Below are positions 1-8,497 of a stretch of DNA of 33,542 bases, piece after piece (position 1 is the first letter of the stretch; every line of letters starts with the position of its first letter). The translations under genes and the position numbers were made by a program. The stretch spans positions 1 to 33,542 of the forward strand of contig CAZCDM010000005.1 in assembly GCA_964497475.1 (NCBI GenBank). The letters are read 5' to 3'. Source of the DNA: CAZCDM01 sp964497475. Its GTDB lineage: Bacteria > Planctomycetota > Phycisphaerae > SM23-33. The notes beneath the pieces were generated by a model. The model had not been told where the DNA came from, searched no databases, and saw only the letters and a program-made list of their open reading frames with translations.

Positions 1-33
1 CATAGTATCGATATAAAAGGCAGGACAAGCGCT

Positions 34-61
34 TTGCACCCTCTCGGCTGTGCTGTAGAAT
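34..61 (+). promoter_or_regulatory. candidate sigma70-type promoter of rsmD
   Basis: A TTGCAC -35-like hexamer (34-39) and a TAGAAT -10-like hexamer (56-61, five of six consensus bases) are separated by 16 nt. The predicted transcription start falls at about 68, which is the A of the rsmD ATG. No Shine-Dalgarno-like sequence is visible between the -10 and the ATG, so a leaderless or nearly leaderless transcript is possible. This rests on pattern matching only. Confidence 0.45.
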
Positions 62-67
62 GCCGCC

Positions 68-673
68 ATGGCCAGACGCTTCGGACATTCCTCGCTGCAG
101 ATTCAGGGCGGCCGACTCGGCGGGCGGAAAATCCTGGGCCCCCTCGGGCGAACCACCCGCCCGATGACCGGCCTGGCGAAAAAGTCGCTTTTCAGCACAC
201 TCCGCCCCTGGCTGGACGGCGCGGTCGTGCTGGACCTGTACTGCGGCACGGGGACGCTTGGCATCGAAGCCATCAGCGAGGGCGCCGCCCACGTCTGCTT
301 CTGCGAGATGGACGCCTCGGCCCTGAGCCGCCTGAAGAAAAACCTCGCCGCCTGCGAGATCGAAAAACGCGCAGAAATCTGGGCCGGCGCCATCGAGGCC
401 CGGCTCGCCCAGGGCCTGGCCGGGCTCGATCGGCCTGTGGATGTAGCCTTCCTCGACCCGCCCTTCCCGGCCGTTCGCCAGTGGGACTTCGACCGCCTCG
501 AACGCGTCGTCTTTGCTCCCCTGGCTGAATCGCTGGAACCCCAGGGGCTCGTCGTCCTGCGAACCCCGGCTGATATCGACCCGCCGGCAACCCTCGGCCC
601 GCTCAGCCGAGCCCGCGAGAAATCCTTCGGCCAGATGGTCGTCCACTTCTACGCCCACCCCCACGCCGAATAG
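68..673 (+). CDS. rsmD: RsmD-family 16S rRNA (guanine-N2)-methyltransferase
   Basis: 201 aa, a normal length for RsmD, which methylates G966 of 16S rRNA using S-adenosylmethionine during 30S assembly in the cytoplasm. The N-terminal stretch (residues about 12-34: a GG.LGGRK run, then RTTRPMTG) matches the conserved RsmD start. Motif I, the SAM-binding loop VLDLYCGTGTLGIEA, is at residues 54-68, and the catalytic DPPF motif is at 130-133. The ATG at 68 is chosen because it keeps the conserved N-terminus; no ribosome-binding site precedes it. The gene stands alone on the plus strand and converges on the last gene of the polysaccharide cluster with a 37-nt gap that shows no clear terminator. Family assignment is firm; the exact target base is taken from the family. 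Confidence 0.9.
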   Translation: MARRFGHSSLQIQGGRLGGRKILGPLGRTTRPMTGLAKKSLFSTLRPWLDGAVVLDLYCGTGTLGIEAISEGAAHVCFCEMDASALSRLKKNLAACEIEKRAEIWAGAIEARLAQGLAGLDRPVDVAFLDPPFPAVRQWDFDRLERVVFAPLAESLEPQGLVVLRTPADIDPPATLGPLSRAREKSFGQMVVHFYAHPHAE

Positions 674-710
674 CTCTCGCAGCCTGCTGCAAATCACCCC
701 GGCCCGTCCG

Positions 711-1379
711 CTACGCAAACAGCAGCGGCGCGAAATACTCCGGCTGATGAAAGTTGAGCTTGCCCTCAACCGTCGCCCAGCTCGCCCAGTGCGGGTGCGA
801 GCAGTCGTCGGCACACTTGTAGAAGTTCGCCCGCCACTGCTGGCCCGCAAGCTCACCCAGCGGGCCGAGAAAATGCTCGGCCACCGCCACCGGCAGCTCG
901 ATACGACACGTCCAGGTGACCGGCTCGTCCCGCTCGGGCTCGACCGTTTTCGGCAGAGACGTTGCAATGCGAATCTGCGATGCGACCTCCTCGGGCAGAG
1001 TCTCGCGATCCGCCATCGCACCCGTCTCGTCGCGGCGATGGTCTTTGATGAAGTAGATCAAAAACGCCCCGCCGCAGTTGACCTCCAGGTTCAGATAGCC
1101 CTGCCCGGGCCGGGGCTCGAAGAAAAACTCCACGCAGCTGTCGCGGCAGACCGGCTCGTCCCGCTCGGTGTGCACGCAGCGGACGTAGCGATCCTCCACG
1201 CGCCACAGCAGATGGATGGTCCGGTCGACATGGCCCAGGCGGGCCTGGACGACAGGCCGATGCGAACTGCTCTCCGAGCGGAACTGGTCGACCGTCAGTG
1301 TGGGCAGATCGGCCCAGGGGGCGTCGGTCCAGGTGGCCGTGGCGGGCGGAGCGTCAGGCAGTGCGTTGATGATGTACAT
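711..1379 (-). CDS. CBM9-like carbohydrate-binding domain protein
   Basis: 222 aa. The protein resembles the family 9-like carbohydrate-binding (DOMON-type beta-sandwich) proteins: SCVEFFFEP at residues 81-89, followed by a YLNLEVN strand, and a C-terminal part with SHPHWASW and NFHQPEYFAPLLF. These proteins bind sugars and are not enzymes in themselves. The ATG at 1379 is chosen because AAAGGA sits just upstream and the conserved region begins soon after it; the frame remains open further upstream. No signal peptide or membrane segment is visible, so it appears cytoplasmic unless exported by an unrecognised route. It follows the deacetylase gene by 38 nt and is the last gene of the cluster. 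A role in holding or sensing the polysaccharide is inferred from position only. Confidence 0.75.
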   Translation of the reverse strand: MYIINALPDAPPATATWTDAPWADLPTLTVDQFRSESSSHRPVVQARLGHVDRTIHLLWRVEDRYVRCVHTERDEPVCRDSCVEFFFEPRPGQGYLNLEVNCGGAFLIYFIKDHRRDETGAMADRETLPEEVASQIRIATSLPKTVEPERDEPVTWTCRIELPVAVAEHFLGPLGELAGQQWRANFYKCADDCSHPHWASWATVEGKLNFHQPEYFAPLLFA

Positions 1380-1417
1380 GCGGATTCCTTTGCAGAAGGG
1401 CCGGTCGGGCTGGCCGA

Positions 1418-2296
1418 TCAGGCGTAAGCATAGCGGGCGCGGGCCTGGTCGTCCAGTGCGGGCAGTTGCTCGGCGACGCTGGTGAACTCGAACCGCCCGA
1501 GCAGCCAGGCGAGCTTGCCGGCCGTTCGGCCGAGGTTGACGCAATGACGCCAGTTGCTCGCGGGCGAGGCGATCAGCCGGGGCTGGTCGGGGTCGAACTC
1601 CCACGGGTGCAGGTAGAGCATGGCGGCTCGACCCTGCCGGGCCGCGGCGGCGATGGCCCGGCCGATGAATCGCACCGGCAGCAGCCGGAGGTACCCGCCC
1701 CCGCCGGCGGGAATGCGCATCGGCCCGAGGGGGAAAACCAGCGGCGGGAGTTCGAGAATCTCACCGCCGCCGGGGCCGGTCGCGCGGTGCGGGTCCAGCG
1801 GTGCGTCGACCACGCCGTAGCGGTCGTGACGGATGGGGTAGACGCTGGAATCCCATCGATAACCCGTCTCGGCCAGGACGTCCACCGCCCAGGCAGAGCG
1901 TTTTACCAGCGAGAACGTCGGTGCGCGGAAGCCGGCCACCGCCTGGCCGGTGAGGTCTTCCAGCAGCGATCGGCTGTCTCGCAGCTCGGCCTCGAAGGCC
2001 TGCGGCGAAAGATCCGTCAACATGCGATGCGTCATGCCGTGGGAGGCGATCTCATGGCCGGCCCGGACGATGCGACGGATCGCTACGCTTTGCTCGCGGG
2101 CTACGCTGCCGAGGACGAAGAACGTCGCGCGCGTGCCCGCGCCGTCCAGCAGGGGCAGGATGCGATCCAGGCCGACGTTCAGCCTCAATGCGAAGCGGGG
2201 CCATTGGTCCGCCGTCAGCCCCGCCCGGCGGACCGCCTCGACCTGGAAGTACTCCTCGACGTCGAAGCTCAGCAGATGGCGAAGCGGCTGGGTCAT
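1418..2296 (-). CDS. polysaccharide deacetylase, exosortase-A-locus type (DUF3473 C-terminus)
   Basis: 292 aa. NodB-type carbohydrate esterase 4 that would remove N- or O-acetyl groups from the polymer. The FDVEEYF motif is at residues 11-17 (D12 the expected catalytic base), TFFVLG at 58-63, the metal-binding SHGMTH at 85-90 (H86, H90), FRAPTFS at 123-129, and a LHPWEFDPDQPR stretch near 230. The DVEEYFQVEA opening and the C-terminal extension after the HPWE motif are typical of the deacetylases encoded in exosortase/PEP-CTERM exopolysaccharide loci (TIGR03006-like). No signal peptide is seen, which is usual for this subgroup and leaves its compartment open. The ATG overlaps the TGA of the TPR gene in an ATGA, implying translational coupling. 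All expected metal and catalytic residues appear present. Confidence 0.9.
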   Translation of the reverse strand: MTQPLRHLLSFDVEEYFQVEAVRRAGLTADQWPRFALRLNVGLDRILPLLDGAGTRATFFVLGSVAREQSVAIRRIVRAGHEIASHGMTHRMLTDLSPQAFEAELRDSRSLLEDLTGQAVAGFRAPTFSLVKRSAWAVDVLAETGYRWDSSVYPIRHDRYGVVDAPLDPHRATGPGGGEILELPPLVFPLGPMRIPAGGGGYLRLLPVRFIGRAIAAAARQGRAAMLYLHPWEFDPDQPRLIASPASNWRHCVNLGRTAGKLAWLLGRFEFTSVAEQLPALDDQARARYAYA

Positions 2297-5200
2297 GATT
2301 CCGCCGGCAGGGTCTGGAGTTGCTTGCGGGCCGCCTCGATGGCGCGGAGGTCGGCCGGGTCGGCCGATGCACCGTCCATCGCCTCGCCCAGGCGAACCGT
2401 CGCCTGGAAGTGCCATCGCGCCAGCTTCTTCTGCCCGGTCCGCAGCTCGACCATCGCCAGGTGGAAATGCACCTGCGGCGAGCGCGGCAGGCTCCGCACT
2501 GCCCGGGCGATCAGGGCGCGGGCCTCGGCGTCGTTGCCCTGGAGGTAGTTCAGCCAGCCCAGCGTGTCGAGGAAGGCCGGCTCGTTGGGGGCGGCCTTGC
2601 TGGCCTCGGTGACCATGGCTTTGACCTCGGCGACCTGTCGCGGGTCGTCCGGCGCAATCTGCGTGACGACGTAGGCGGCATTGTTGGCGGCGATGGGGTT
2701 TTTCGTATCGGCCCAGATCGCCCGGTAGAGTTCCAGCGCCTGGGGATACTGCCCGGCCCGCTCGAGGGCAATGGCGCGGTCGAGCATCAGCTGGGGGTTG
2801 TTCTGCCCGGCGTCGGCCTGGGCGTAGAGCTGGGCCGCCTGGGTGAAGTCGCCCTTGGCCACGGCCAGGCGGGCCGCCAGCAGCCGGCCCAGCAGCGTGT
2901 CGGCCGAACGAAGCGTATCGAGCAGCTCGCGCGCGGTCGCCGGCGTCGGGTCGGCGGAGTAGACCAGCCCGGCCGCCCACTGGCTGGTCGGGTCGGCCTG
3001 GAGGGCAGCCCGGGCGGTATCGCGTGCAAGGCCCGGCAGGTCCAGCCTCGCCGCCAGGGTAGAAAGCAAAAGCTGCTCGGCCTGAGCCGATGCCTTCTCC
3101 GGCTCGGCCCGGGCCAGGTCAACCAGCCCATTGACCGCCTGGGGCAGCAGCAGGCCCGAGCCGGCAAAGAGCTTGGCAGACCGCTCGGCCGTGTCGAGGT
3201 TCTTGCCCATGACCGCCACCAGTACGCGGAAGGCGATCAGGTCGGCCCCGCCCCGGCCGCTGCGTTCCAGCCTCAACGCGAGGCTGCCGAACTGGTTGAG
3301 AGCATCCTGCCAGACCGCTCCGGTCTTGCCCCGGGCGGCGGCGAGATGGATCGACGTCGCCAGCATATCGTCCGTACTGCGGATCGTACCGATGTTGGCC
3401 CCGCTGATGTACTTCAGCAGCGTGGCGCGGTCGGCCCAGGCGGGCAGGGACGTTTGCGCAGCCAGGGTGTCGCACAGCTCGGCCGAGAGGGTAAGGTTCT
3501 TGCGGCGGACCATGGCCAGGACGGCCTGGTTGGCCAGCGCGGGCGGAATGGTCACGGATCGCTCGGGGCTGGCCTTGTACTGCTGCCACAGGGCCAGGGC
3601 GCGGTCGTAGTTGCCCATGCGATTCAGCCGTGCCATGGTGTCGGTGACCAGGTCCGCCTGGGGACCGACCTGCTTGATGGCCTCGGTGAGGACGGCCAGG
3701 GCGGTGGCGTCGTCCCCGGCCAGGCCGGCCAGGAGAATCTGCGCCGAGCTGAACAGCGGCGAGTAGACGGGGATTTTCTCCAGCCACCTCCGGGCCTGGT
3801 CTTTTTGGCCGAAGACCGCCAGCGATTGGCCGAGGGTGAACTGCACCTGCGGCTCGCTGTGTTCGTTGAGCTGCTGGATCTGTCCGATGACATCGACGCT
3901 CCGCCCGATCAACCCCCAGGCCGCGAGCATGCGGGCCCGCTCGAAGAGGGCGTAGAGTTTGCCGGCCTGGCCCCGCTGGGCGAGCGTGTCGAGCACGGCC
4001 AGGGCGTCGAGCAGGCGCCCCTGGCTGTCGATCGCCCGGGCCAGGAGGATGTGGATCTGCAGGTTGTCCGGCTGGAGGTCGCGAGCCTGCGTGATCAACG
4101 CGATGGCGCGGTCGAAATGCCCCTGCGCCGCGGCGATGGAGGCCCGCAGCAGCACCGGGCCGGGGTTGGCCGGGAACAACTTGGCCGCAGCGACGGCGAT
4201 TGCATCGGCCCGGTCGTACTCGCCGATCTGCCGACAGAAGACGGTCAGGGCATCGAGCAGGGAGAGGTTCTTCTCCTTGCGTGCGCGGGAGGCCAGGGCG
4301 TCTGCCAGGTTCAGCAGTTCCTCGGTTTTGCCCTGCAGTCGAAGCACATTCAGCAGCGCCAGTTCGGCGCGGTCGGCCCAGATGGGTTTTTCCCGGAGCA
4401 GTTCGAGGTTGCTCCGCGCGCGGGCGAGCTGATCGGCCCGGACGAACGCCCCGGCTGCCAGAAGTCGCGCATAGTCCCGCAGGTCGGGCGAGGCCGTCGC
4501 GCGGTCGGCCAGTGCGGTGTAGATGGACCCGGCCCGGGCCGGGTCGCCCCGGCGCCCGTACAGCCAGGCCACGGCCATTTCGATATGATCCATCCGGGCC
4601 GTGGGAAGCTTCTTGAACCAATCGCGCACCTGCTCGGGGGTGCGGGTGCGGGCGAGGATGGCCGTGGCCCGCAGGTAGGTGGGCATGCGCCCCGGTGCCT
4701 GGCTGATGACTTCGCGAAGTTCATCGAGGGCCTTGTCGGGCTGGTTCTGCGCGAGCATCGCCTCGGCCAGCAGCTCGCGTGCGGCGAGGTTCTCGCCCTG
4801 GGTGCTGATCTCCTTGCGGAGGATGGTCTCGGCCTGGGAGGCCCGGCCGGTGCGGAGGCAGGTCACCGCCAGCCGCAGGTCGGAGGGTGATTCGGCGGGA
4901 CCGTCTGGGATGGGCTCGGCCTGGGGGTCGGGCGGTTGGCCTCGGAGGATGTCGATCTGCCCGGCCAGGACGGCCGCGTCGGCATTGAGTGGTTCGATGG
5001 CGAGGATCTGTCGGGTTTCGGCCTGGGCACCTTCGAGCATGCCGACGCGGAAGAGCGTCTCGGCCAGGGCCAGGCGGGCATCGATGTTGTCCGGTTCAAA
5101 CTGGACCGCCTTGCGGTAGAGTTCGATGGCCTGGAGGCTTCGGCCGGTCTGCCGGAAGAGCCCGGCCAGTTCCATCCGGGCTGGAACGTTGCGGGGGTTG

Positions 5201-6837
5201 GATTCCAGCAGGCCCTGCAGGAGGGTTTCTGCCTCGGCCACCTGCCCGGCGATGAGCCTGGCCCGGGCCACGAGCAGCGCGTCGCGCCCCTGAATCTGCT
5301 TATCGTCGATGGCCTGGCCGGCGACGCGGGCGGCGATGTCCTGCTGGCCGAGCAGGGTGTAGCCCTCGGCAATGGCCAGCAGGAACGCGGGGTTCTTCGA
5401 GGCCTTGCTGCGGGCGTTGTCCAGAGCGGTCTGGGCGACGTTGGGACGTTCCGTGCGGATCGTCAGGGCCACGAACAGCCGCAGGGCGGCGGGGTCGTCG
5501 GGGTGGCCCTGATAGTAGGCTTCGGCGTCGGTGAAGGCCTGGGTGTAAAATCCGTCCCGCCAGAGCAGCTCGGCCAGGTACCGCCGGGCACCGGCATGGG
5601 CGGGGTCGAGCATGGTAACGGTGCGCATGGCCTGGCGGGCGAGGGCACTTTTGCCCGTAGCCAGGGCTGCTTCGGCGTAGGCGAAGTGGGCGTCGGCCCA
5701 GTTGGGGTAGTCAGTCTTGAGGGCGAAGAGAATCGTCTCGGCCTGGTCGGGCTTGCCCTCGATCATTCGCAGCGTTGCCTGGAGCATCCGCGCCTGCTGA
5801 TTCTCGGAATCGCCGGCCAGGACATCCTGCAGGATGCTCTCGGCCAGGGCCAGTTCGTCCAGCCGGGTGGCCAGCTCGGCCCGGGCGACCTTCAACTGGG
5901 CATGATCGGCTTCTGCCGCGAGCAGGTCGTCCATCTTGCTGGCGACGACCTTCATCTGCTCGCGTTGGGCTTCGGGCTGCCCGGCCAGGGCCTGGAGGTC
6001 ATGCATCCAGATCATGGTCTTGGGAATCGCCAGGCCCGGCTGATCGAGAATCACGCCGCGAATTTCCTCTTGCAGCTCGGGGCTGGTTTCGACCTGGCCG
6101 GACAGCAGCAGCCGAACCAGCACGCGGGCGGCGAGGTCGCGGTCGGGATGATTTTTCACGACGCCGATCAGCAGTCGCTCGGCCTGGGCGATGGCATCCT
6201 GCGATGCCTGCCGGGCCTGGCGGGCCTGGGTTTGCAGTTCGGAGACCTGCTCCTGGCCGATGCCGGTTGCCGTCAGCTCGGCCTGGCGCTGGAGCTGCCG
6301 GGCGATCAGGCGATAGCCGAACCCGATCCGCTCGAAGTTCAGGGCGCGGGTCTGCATCAGGTCAAGCTTCTGAGATTCCTGATCGGTTTGGATTTTCTCG
6401 AGCAGCGTGTTGGCGGCTTGGAGTTGCTCGATGGCCCGGCGGCAGTCGGGCAGCTCGGTCTGCTGGGTCTGCGTTCGCAGCAGTTGCTGGGCCGGGATCG
6501 ACCAGGTACTGGCCAGGAGCATCTGACAGTCGACCTGGGCGGGATTTCGTGTGAGGGCTTCGCTGAGCTGCTCGCGGGCCGATTCGTATCGGCCGAGGCG
6601 AAGCTGTGCCTGGCCGAGGAGGTAGTAGCCCTGCCAGTCATCGGGCTGGCCGGCAATGCGCATGCGGGCGAGGCGTTCGGCCTTGTTGAACTTTCCTGCG
6701 TCCAGGGCCAGTTGTGTCCGCGCCAGCAGCCGCGGGCCGCTGTTACGACGGAGCCACCAGGCCAGGCCCCCACCGCCGGCGGCCAGCAGGAACACCACGA
6801 GAAAGACAATCACAATCAGCTTGCGTTTTTTTGGCAT
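2293..6837 (-). CDS. giant membrane-anchored TPR-repeat protein (PrsT-like)
   Basis: 1514 aa. An N-terminal basic stretch and one hydrophobic segment (about residues 7-28) anchor the protein; the rest is a nearly continuous array of tetratricopeptide repeats, shown by recurring A...L..A..L.P.N/D patterns. The position beside the exosortase and deacetylase matches PrsT, the TPR protein of exosortase-linked polysaccharide systems, which is thought to act as a scaffold in assembly or secretion. It is much longer than the roughly 900 aa I associate with that family, and it lacks a lipobox cysteine, so it is probably held in the inner membrane facing the periplasm. The ATG at 6837 is chosen because it directly precedes the membrane anchor and follows AAGGA about 10 nt upstream. 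There is a 13-nt gap from the exosortase gene and an ATGA overlap with the deacetylase. Confidence 0.8.
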   Translation of the reverse strand: MPKKRKLIVIVFLVVFLLAAGGGGLAWWLRRNSGPRLLARTQLALDAGKFNKAERLARMRIAGQPDDWQGYYLLGQAQLRLGRYESAREQLSEALTRNPAQVDCQMLLASTWSIPAQQLLRTQTQQTELPDCRRAIEQLQAANTLLEKIQTDQESQKLDLMQTRALNFERIGFGYRLIARQLQRQAELTATGIGQEQVSELQTQARQARQASQDAIAQAERLLIGVVKNHPDRDLAARVLVRLLLSGQVETSPELQEEIRGVILDQPGLAIPKTMIWMHDLQALAGQPEAQREQMKVVASKMDDLLAAEADHAQLKVARAELATRLDELALAESILQDVLAGDSENQQARMLQATLRMIEGKPDQAETILFALKTDYPNWADAHFAYAEAALATGKSALARQAMRTVTMLDPAHAGARRYLAELLWRDGFYTQAFTDAEAYYQGHPDDPAALRLFVALTIRTERPNVAQTALDNARSKASKNPAFLLAIAEGYTLLGQQDIAARVAGQAIDDKQIQGRDALLVARARLIAGQVAEAETLLQGLLESNPRNVPARMELAGLFRQTGRSLQAIELYRKAVQFEPDNIDARLALAETLFRVGMLEGAQAETRQILAIEPLNADAAVLAGQIDILRGQPPDPQAEPIPDGPAESPSDLRLAVTCLRTGRASQAETILRKEISTQGENLAARELLAEAMLAQNQPDKALDELREVISQAPGRMPTYLRATAILARTRTPEQVRDWFKKLPTARMDHIEMAVAWLYGRRGDPARAGSIYTALADRATASPDLRDYARLLAAGAFVRADQLARARSNLELLREKPIWADRAELALLNVLRLQGKTEELLNLADALASRARKEKNLSLLDALTVFCRQIGEYDRADAIAVAAAKLFPANPGPVLLRASIAAAQGHFDRAIALITQARDLQPDNLQIHILLARAIDSQGRLLDALAVLDTLAQRGQAGKLYALFERARMLAAWGLIGRSVDVIGQIQQLNEHSEPQVQFTLGQSLAVFGQKDQARRWLEKIPVYSPLFSSAQILLAGLAGDDATALAVLTEAIKQVGPQADLVTDTMARLNRMGNYDRALALWQQYKASPERSVTIPPALANQAVLAMVRRKNLTLSAELCDTLAAQTSLPAWADRATLLKYISGANIGTIRSTDDMLATSIHLAAARGKTGAVWQDALNQFGSLALRLERSGRGGADLIAFRVLVAVMGKNLDTAERSAKLFAGSGLLLPQAVNGLVDLARAEPEKASAQAEQLLLSTLAARLDLPGLARDTARAALQADPTSQWAAGLVYSADPTPATARELLDTLRSADTLLGRLLAARLAVAKGDFTQAAQLYAQADAGQNNPQLMLDRAIALERAGQYPQALELYRAIWADTKNPIAANNAAYVVTQIAPDDPRQVAEVKAMVTEASKAAPNEPAFLDTLGWLNYLQGNDAEARALIARAVRSLPRSPQVHFHLAMVELRTGQKKLARWHFQATVRLGEAMDGASADPADLRAIEAARKQLQTLPAES

Positions 6838-6850
6838 CGTCCAAGCATCC

Positions 6851-8497
6851 TTATTTCCCAGGCGAAACATCCTCGATGTGGGGCAGCGCGGCGCGGAAGA
6901 GGTTCTCGCATCGCTGCAGGGCTTCGAGGTGTCCCGGTTCCATGGGCGTGCTGACAAACAGCAGTGCCCCGTCGGCCCGACGGTTCCGCAGGGCGTGGAA
7001 GAAGACCACCAGCTGCTGCCGCCAGAAACTGCGCGTAAAGTCATTGCCCCCGCGATACGTGTACAGGAAGAGCTTCTTCCGGCCGGCGCGGTTCTGGGCA
7101 ATGATCTGCCGGACCGGCACGTCGCCGAACGGCCCGACATTGCTCAGGGTAAGATTCTGCTTGGTGTAGATCTCATCGCCCAGGCCCTCAATGCACAGGT
7201 CGGGCGGATGGACGCCCTTGCGGTTGGCCCCGCCGAAGATCAGGTAGAAGTCGACCGGAGGCTGTCCTGGGCAGACATAGCGCCGCAGGACGTACTCCGG
7301 GTTTTCGAGGATCAGCTCGGTGCGTTCGTCGAGCTTGTAGCCATACCCGATCCACCGCTGGCCGTCGATCATGAATGTCGTCGGGATGGTGTGCTGCATC
7401 GAGCCGCTCTGGCCGACGGCTCGGCCGACGTGGGCAACCCACAGCGAGCCGGCCGCGAGGAGGACCATGCCTCCGCCGGCGGCCAGGCCGGTCCGGCTGG
7501 CCAGGGCCTGCCAGAGACGCTGCGGCGAGTCGTCGTCCGCGCCGCGGACCTGATCGGCAGGAACCAGCGGGCGGGGCGTCATGGGGCGGCCGGCCAGGGC
7601 GTAGAGACCGAAGATGATTTTCTCCAGGCCGAACATCAGAACGAAGGCGATGACGTAAATCCCCAGGCCCGAGACATCGTGATACCACCCCGCGGCCAGA
7701 TCGACCGTCCATATCTCGGCCACGAAGATCAAGCTCACGATCCGCACGAAGTTGCTGACGATGGCCACCGGCAGCATGAGCAGGAACATCGCCGCCCGCC
7801 ACAGCCCCCGCAGCTTGCAGACGTAGGCGTACAGGGCCCCGAAGGCCAGCAAGCTGATCAGCGTCCGCAGGCCGTTGCAGACGTTGGCGATGATGAGGCT
7901 TTTGTCGCCTTCGAGGAACACGCGATTGCCCACCCGCTCGGCGACGATGAAGAGGTTCGTGAACCAGACCGACCAGTCGACGGTGAACATTTTCAGGCGG
8001 AAGTTCAGCCGCGCAATGGTCACCTCCGGCGCGGGCACCATGAACAGCAGAAAGACGATCGGGAACCACAGCCGACGCAGTGCGGTCGTGCCCCAGATCA
8101 GCAACACCAGCCCGGCGATCAACCCCACCAGTGCTGCGCCGCTGACGAAGTTCACCCGGGCCAAACACCCGGCCAGGTGCATCAGGCCGAACAGCACAAG
8201 CACGGCGCCGCCGCGCCGCGGCGCGGGGCGGACGGGGATTTTCGTGTAGCGGATCAGCAACCCGGCGATGAGGACGCTGACCAGTACGATCAGTGGGCCG
8301 TGGGTGTAGTAGCCCTCGCCCTCGATGAATCGCTCGTAGAGGCTCAGCCCGCTGCGCCGCCAGGCCGGGAACCAGCGATGCCACATATGGACGAACGTCC
8401 CGGCCTGGGCAACGACCAGCCCCGCCAGGATCAACCCCAGCCCAACCCATGACCGCCAGCCAGCCGGTCGCGCGACGTTGTTCGTTTCTTCGTTCAT
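6851..8497 (-). CDS. exosortase fused to EpsI-like C-terminal domain (XrtA/EpsH type)
   Basis: 548 aa. The first 300 residues hold about eight membrane segments and the exosortase active-site set: C207 in NVCNGLR, R252 in SNFVR, and H273 in WYHD. Exosortases are integral-membrane transpeptidases that cut PEP-CTERM-type sorting signals and are coupled to exopolysaccharide production. After another membrane segment (about 337-356) comes a periplasmic EpsI-type (DUF3485) domain, with FGGANRKGVHPPDLCIEGLG at 421-440 as its hallmark. The exosortase-EpsI fusion is a known arrangement. The ATG at 8497 is preceded by GGGATTG; an in-frame upstream start would add an unlikely tail. A 113-nt gap separates it from the preceding gene, whereas most other junctions in the run overlap. 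No substrate with a PEP-CTERM tail was seen in this window. Confidence 0.88.
   Translation of the reverse strand: MNEETNNVARPAGWRSWVGLGLILAGLVVAQAGTFVHMWHRWFPAWRRSGLSLYERFIEGEGYYTHGPLIVLVSVLIAGLLIRYTKIPVRPAPRRGGAVLVLFGLMHLAGCLARVNFVSGAALVGLIAGLVLLIWGTTALRRLWFPIVFLLFMVPAPEVTIARLNFRLKMFTVDWSVWFTNLFIVAERVGNRVFLEGDKSLIIANVCNGLRTLISLLAFGALYAYVCKLRGLWRAAMFLLMLPVAIVSNFVRIVSLIFVAEIWTVDLAAGWYHDVSGLGIYVIAFVLMFGLEKIIFGLYALAGRPMTPRPLVPADQVRGADDDSPQRLWQALASRTGLAAGGGMVLLAAGSLWVAHVGRAVGQSGSMQHTIPTTFMIDGQRWIGYGYKLDERTELILENPEYVLRRYVCPGQPPVDFYLIFGGANRKGVHPPDLCIEGLGDEIYTKQNLTLSNVGPFGDVPVRQIIAQNRAGRKKLFLYTYRGGNDFTRSFWRQQLVVFFHALRNRRADGALLFVSTPMEPGHLEALQRCENLFRAALPHIEDVSPGK

Noticed and set aside
62..71. GCCGCCATGG around the rsmD start, identical to the eukaryotic Kozak consensus
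   Set aside because: Chance in GC-rich bacterial DNA; every gene family and the overlap-rich layout are bacterial.
34..528. Alternative plus-strand frame beginning at TTG 34 and overlapping rsmD
   Set aside because: Arg/Pro-rich translation with no family similarity, and it overlaps rsmD, whose motifs are conserved.
674..710. Bidirectional terminator between rsmD and the CBM9-like gene
   Set aside because: Only a GCAGC/GCTGC pair with a 2-nt loop and no T-tract was found, too weak to call.
2320..4890. Very long plus-strand open frame opposite the TPR gene (similar ones lie at 4936-6954, 24060-26714 and 27813-30449)
   Set aside because: Each lies wholly antisense to a gene with clear domains; long antisense frames are expected in GC-rich coding DNA, and the translations show no recognisable family motifs.
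2293..6837. Repeated pattern in the TPR gene as a DNA repeat array
   Set aside because: Repetition is at protein level with diverged DNA; no identical units or regular spacers as in CRISPR or satellite arrays were seen.
2293..7140. Longer TPR protein beginning at 7140
   Set aside because: The extension overlaps the end of the exosortase gene and is Arg/Ser-rich without TPR pattern; the ATG at 6837 directly precedes the membrane anchor.
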